Shown: one piece after another, positions 5,732 to 8,582 of the stretch
Numbering within the stretch: the stretch's first letter is position 1
How the letters are laid out: each line of letters opens with the position of its first letter
DNA from: Chloroflexota bacterium
GTDB lineage: Bacteria; Chloroflexota; Dehalococcoidia; SAR202; UBA11138
DNA: 8,582 nt
Assembly: GCA_022561955.1 (NCBI GenBank)
Contig: JADFQF010000043.1
Span: 1-8,582, forward strand
Reading direction: 5' to 3'
Program-made: the position numbers and the translations under genes
Notes under the pieces: model-generated
Told to the model about the DNA's origin: nothing
Seen by the model: the letters and a program-made list of their open reading frames with translations, nothing else
Database searches by the model: none

Positions 5732-6313
5732 CTAGTAGGGCGTGACCCAGGTCTCGGACCATGCCAGGCACGCCGTGCTGCTCCGCCTGTCGCCGCGCAT
5801 CTCCGGAAACGGCCTGCCCTTTGCGGCCATGCCGTTCATCGTTAGCTGGGCTCTCTTCGCCGGCAGGAAGCAGCTATAGACGCCGTGAGGCCGACCCTCT
5901 ACGGCGCCCGGCTCGACCCGCAGCATGTACGGCTCCTCGAAATCGTACCAGGTGAGCACGACCGTGTCCTCCTCCGATTCGACGGTCTCGGTCCAGAAGG
6001 TGTTGTGGTCTCCGGACTTCGAGAAGATCGCGTCGATAACGGGCATGTCCTGGTCGCTGAAATCAGGAAAAAGAAAAGACTCGATCTGGTCCTGAAGCCA
6101 TCTGGTCATGGCGATATTGTCGGTGTAGATCCTTACCTGGTCATTGGTGACGTCGCCCTTGATAAACAGCACGTGGCCTGGGCCGCCGGGGGACAGCAGC
6201 ACTCGCCAATGGCTGGTGCGCGTCAGCTGGGGACCGCCCTCTTCCAGCTGGAGCCGGATGAACGAGTTCTCCCCTGTCATGAGCACTTTGTTTGGATCGG
6301 TGGGACTAACCAT
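5732..6313 (-). CDS. Hypothetical soluble protein, 193 aa, family not recognised
   Basis: The reading frame is open further upstream to 6340, but the ATG at 6313 is chosen because GGAGGT lies 5 nt before it; the upstream ATG would add nine arginine-rich residues encoded over that site. The product has no signal peptide or membrane segment and is probably cytoplasmic. It is rich in Trp and acidic residues: W71-L-Q-D-Q-I-E-S-F-L-F-P-D-F (71-84), a F-S-K-S-G-D stretch (97-102), T-W-Y-D-F-E-E-P-Y (121-129), and near the end C-L-A-W-S-E-T-W-V (182-190). These clusters look like a conserved core, but I cannot assign a family or an active site. The DUF393 gene lies 128 nt upstream on the same strand, so co-transcription is possible but not tight. 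A good terminator follows its stop. Confidence 0.75.
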   Translation of the reverse strand: MVSPTDPNKVLMTGENSFIRLQLEEGGPQLTRTSHWRVLLSPGGPGHVLFIKGDVTNDQVRIYTDNIAMTRWLQDQIESFLFPDFSDQDMPVIDAIFSKSGDHNTFWTETVESEEDTVVLTWYDFEEPYMLRVEPGAVEGRPHGVYSCFLPAKRAQLTMNGMAAKGRPFPEMRGDRRSSTACLAWSETWVTPY

Positions 6314-6441
6314 GAGCGACCTCCGTCTGAGACTTGGCATAGGGGTACATGTTAGCAGCCTTGTCTCGCTTAGGCTACGGGCCGCGTGGGAAGACAGAGG
6401 TCTATGAGGGTTCGGCCGTGCGGCGCCTACGCGGAGGCGGC

Positions 6442-6840
6442 TTACGCGTCGTCCGGCTGGTCGTCAGGCAGGCGGCAGCCGCCCAGGATCTTCCCTCGGT
6501 TTCTCGCGATCAGTCGATACACGGCCGAGCCGATCTTGGCGACTCCAGGCACCCACAGGGCCGGTGCGAAGGGGAGCAGCGGCGGGAGCAACACGCAGAG
6601 CGCCCTGAAGGCATGGAATCCCTCGTGAAAGCGCCCATTGCCGCCTTCCAGATAGACGCTCCTTTGCAGGTCTCTCCACGCCAGTCCGGCGGGAGGCTCT
6701 CGGAGCGTCTGGTAGGCTACCCATCGCACCCGTTTACGCAGGTCCATCCTGGACAAGACGGAGACTGTCTTAACGCAGAGGTCGCACTCTCCGTCGTAGT
6801 AGAGGCTGAATTTTGCGTACTTTGTGGAATCCATGGACAC
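6442..6840 (-). CDS. DUF393 / DCC-family thiol-disulfide oxidoreductase-like protein
   Basis: The protein of about 132 residues carries the family signature Y-Y-D-G-E-C-D-L-C near its N-terminus (residues 14-22), where Cys19 and Cys22 form a CxxC pair in a thioredoxin-like setting; DUF393 is named for the conserved D-x-x-C-x-x-C. A hydrophobic P/L-rich stretch (about residues 81-98, VLLPPLLPFAPALW) and a final R-N-R-G-K (113-117) also suit the family. The role of most members is unproven; redox activity is inferred from the CxxC. The start is uncertain: a GTG at 6840 has AGGA 5 nt upstream, an ATG at 6834 has the same site at 11 nt, and a TTG at 6900 would add 20 residues without family character. 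It is divergent from the large gene at 7048. Confidence 0.85.
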   Translation of the reverse strand: MSMDSTKYAKFSLYYDGECDLCVKTVSVLSRMDLRKRVRWVAYQTLREPPAGLAWRDLQRSVYLEGGNGRFHEGFHAFRALCVLLPPLLPFAPALWVPGVAKIGSAVYRLIARNRGKILGGCRLPDDQPDDA

Positions 6841-6943
6841 GTGAATCCTAGTTGCCGAGCTGTTCGGGCCATTTACCCGAATGCTTCGCACTTCGTGCAA
6901 TCTACGGGCACGCGAATCAGGGTCGCGCGGGTTGCTCAGGCCA

Positions 6944-6973
6944 TTGAATAGAGTCTACACCTTGATGTATATT
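6944..6973 (+). promoter_or_regulatory. Candidate sigma-70-type promoter for the gene at 7048
   Basis: TTGAAT (6944-6949, four of six to the -35 consensus) is followed by an 18-nt spacer and TATATT (6968-6973, five of six to the -10 consensus). Transcription would begin near 6980, leaving a leader of about 68 nt with AGGA at 7039-7042 before the ATG at 7048. It lies in the 207-bp gap between the divergent DUF393 and surface-type protein genes. Only the hexamers and their spacing support this. Confidence 0.35.
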
Positions 6974-7047
6974 CCACCCTGGACGAATCCCGACTTAATT
7001 CAACCTCGTGTAAGCTAAAGACCAACTTTGATTCACCCAGGAACAAC

Positions 7048-8582
7048 ATGGCCGACTTCGCCCAGATATCCGTATCAGAGGACCAGCTCAAGATCGATCC
7101 CGGATCGGACGCGAGCACGACGATCTCCATTCGAAACTCGGGAAGCGTCGTAGACGTTTTCACGGTCGAGATTGCCGGGCTGGACGAGAGCTGGGTAGAC
7201 CTTTCGGTAAGCAGCGTTTCGCTATTCCCCGGCGACCAGTCCACCAGCGAGCTCAAGATTACGGTCCCCCGGGACGGCACCGCGCTGGCGCGGAAGTATC
7301 CATTCACGGTCAAGGTCGCGTCTCGCAAAGACCCTTCGCAGACAGTGGACGTTGAGTGCGCGCTGGAAGTCGGCGCATACTACGAGTTCAATGCGAATAT
7401 CGACCCTCTGCAGGCCAGGGGAGGCAGCCACGGCTACTCGGTCCTGCTGTCGAACACGGGCAACGCTGAGCTTTCCGTGACCCTGGAGGGCAGCGACCCT
7501 CAGGGGAACAGTAGCTTCACGTACTCCCAGCGTACCGCCAGAATAGCCCCAGGCAATACTCAGACCGTTACGGTGACGGTGGTGGCGATCAATCGTCCCC
7601 TGAGAGGGCGGCCGCGCACGACCGGATTCTCCATTCAGGCTTCTCCGGCGCAGGGTACGGCGACGCCGGTGACGTTGACGGGAAGGCTAGAAGTGCCGCC
7701 ACGCCTGCCGAGGTGGGCCATTCCCGCCGGCATCGGGGCTTTCATGGGAATTGCGGCCTTGATCGCGATAGTGGTCGTCTTGACTCGCGGAGGGGACGAA
7801 CCCACGCCGCCGGTGCAGGTAGCCGCGCCGTCTCAAGGGCAGCCGACGGCCAACCCCATCCCTCCCGCGCCTTCGGGCCCAATAACGCTTACCGTCGCAC
7901 AGCCCCTTGCCGGTAATTTTGAGCTGGCGCCGGACCAGGAACGAGACTTCGAGATAGTGGTAAAGGAACCCGGCTTTGTCCTCATTCAGCTCGGATGGGA
8001 TGTCACGGGCAACGGGCTCCTTGTGAAGCTGGAAGTCGCCGAAGATGATCCCGCATTGCTAAAGGAGCTGGAGAACGCAGGTGCGCCTCTAGTGCTCCTG
8101 GATGAAGAGCTTACGGAGCCCACGGGAGAATACCGTGTTGCCGTAGGCGATGCCTACATAGACTTGAAGCTTCGCGTGGTACTGCGCAACGATACCCCCG
8201 ACCCGACCAACGGCAGCGTCTCCGTGTTCTTCCAGCGCATGCCGCCGGCCACCGCAACCGCGACGAAGACGAATACGCCGACGCCCACAACGACGGCCAC
8301 GCCTACACTGACCGCAACAGCGACTCCGTCGCCTACGGCCACCAACACGCCTAAGCCGACCAATACGCCGCGGGTAATCAAAATAACACCAATAATCAGG
8401 CTGAGTCCAATACTCAAATTTACGCCGATAATAGACGGGGGGCCCGTGATCCTTCCAGCGCTCATCCCTCCAAATACGCCGGCTCCGACGTCAACCAATA
8501 CCCCCGCGCCTACGCCGACAAATACCCCCACGCCCACGGCCACCAACACGCCGCTAGCGATCAGTCCGACGCCTACCAACCT
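7048..8582 (+). CDS. Membrane-anchored protein with Ig-like domains and a Thr/Pro-rich stalk, 3' end cut by the window edge
   Basis: The frame is open from the ATG at 7048 (AGGA 5 nt upstream) to the right edge, 511 residues without a stop. Residues 5-108 and 111-218 look like two Ig-like beta-sandwiches of the archaeal/bacterial COG1470 kind: each has a 'PG...Y/T-x-V-x-L/I-x-N-x-G' strand and ends in a 'V-x-P/A-G-x-x...V-T-V' strand. A single hydrophobic segment follows at 223-246, flanked by Arg on both sides. After a Pro-rich linker, residues 278-397 form another beta-rich domain, loosely like a pre-peptidase C-terminal domain with G-E-Y-R-V-A-V. From 399 on the chain is Thr/Pro/Asn-rich, as in cell-surface stalks. 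There is no N-terminal signal peptide even if the frame is read upstream, so the topology is odd: the first two domains may be cytoplasmic. Role unknown; binding or scaffolding at the envelope is inference. Confidence 0.85.
   Translation, partial: MADFAQISVSEDQLKIDPGSDASTTISIRNSGSVVDVFTVEIAGLDESWVDLSVSSVSLFPGDQSTSELKITVPRDGTALARKYPFTVKVASRKDPSQTVDVECALEVGAYYEFNANIDPLQARGGSHGYSVLLSNTGNAELSVTLEGSDPQGNSSFTYSQRTARIAPGNTQTVTVTVVAINRPLRGRPRTTGFSIQASPAQGTATPVTLTGRLEVPPRLPRWAIPAGIGAFMGIAALIAIVVVLTRGGDEPTPPVQVAAPSQGQPTANPIPPAPSGPITLTVAQPLAGNFELAPDQERDFEIVVKEPGFVLIQLGWDVTGNGLLVKLEVAEDDPALLKELENAGAPLVLLDEELTEPTGEYRVAVGDAYIDLKLRVVLRNDTPDPTNGSVSVFFQRMPPATATATKTNTPTPTTTATPTLTATATPSPTATNTPKPTNTPRVIKITPIIRLSPILKFTPIIDGGPVILPALIPPNTPAPTSTNTPAPTPTNTPTPTATNTPLAISPTPTN
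8242..8582 (+). repeat. Degenerate coding tandem repeat for a Thr-Pro-Asn stalk
   Basis: From codon 399 of the right-edge gene the DNA repeats units such as ACGCCGACG, ACCAATACG and GCCACC, giving T-N-T-P, T-P-T and T-A-T strings up to the window edge. The array is broken by an AT-richer block at about 8371-8473 that encodes Ile/Leu-rich sequence. Low-complexity T/P stalks of this type are frequent in surface proteins of Chloroflexota. The array is protein-coding and continues beyond the window. Confidence 0.75.

Noticed and set aside
6349..6951. Plus-strand open frame of 200 codons
   Set aside because: It is antisense to the DUF393 gene, which carries the clear D-G-E-C-D-L-C signature and a plausible start.
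8154..8579. Minus-strand 141-codon frame rich in Val and Gly
   Set aside because: It is the antisense reading of the Thr/Pro repeat region of the plus-strand gene; the Val/Gly pattern is simply the complement of those codons.
8242..8582. Repeats at the right edge as a CRISPR array or non-coding satellite
   Set aside because: The units are short, degenerate, in phase with codons and without spacers; they encode the stalk of the right-edge protein.

Overview
The window looks like a piece of a moderately high-GC bacterial chromosome, most likely from the Chloroflexota (SAR202/Dehalococcoidia-like lineages are my first guess). The basis is indirect: a surface-type protein with a long Thr-Pro-Asn stalk of the kind common in that phylum, an F420/FMN split-barrel oxidoreductase of the type used by F420-producing bacteria, and small genes in short co-directional runs. 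No rRNA, tRNA, transposase, integrase or CRISPR array is visible, so the taxonomic guess is inference.

Layout. (1) Positions 1-1773, minus strand: a lipoprotein gene (1252-1773) followed by a multi-pass membrane protein (1184 to beyond the left edge). Neither belongs to a family I recognise. (2) 1774-2108: divergent intergenic region with a candidate promoter for the rightward genes. (3) 2109-3693, plus strand: a compact run of a METTL7-like SAM methyltransferase, a Nudix hydrolase and an F420/FMN split-barrel (PPOX-type) protein. (4) 3748-5183: a minus-strand threonine/serine dehydratase divergent from a Rid-family (YjgF/YER057c/UK114) gene. The pairing makes sense because dehydratases of this kind release reactive enamine/imine intermediates that Rid proteins can hydrolyse, but this Rid protein seems to lack the catalytic arginine of true RidA. 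(5) 5184-5731: non-coding, holding a 173-bp element with palindromic inverted-repeat ends, a second unrelated hairpin repeat, and a rho-independent terminator for the next gene. (6) 5732-6840, minus strand: an unrecognised 193-residue soluble protein preceded by a DUF393 (DCC family, CxxC) protein. (7) 7048 to beyond the right edge, plus strand: a large protein with two Ig-like beta-sandwich domains, one internal membrane segment, a third beta domain and a Thr/Pro-rich stalk.

Two of the largest genes (1-1184 minus and 7048-8582 plus) run off the window, so each lacks one end. I see no convincing new defence or mobile system. The points most worth a second look are the Rid protein without its arginine beside a dehydratase, the inverted-repeat element at 5432-5604, the unusual architecture of the right-edge protein (including a hydrophobic hexapeptide repeat inside its stalk), and the unidentified lipoprotein/membrane-protein pair.
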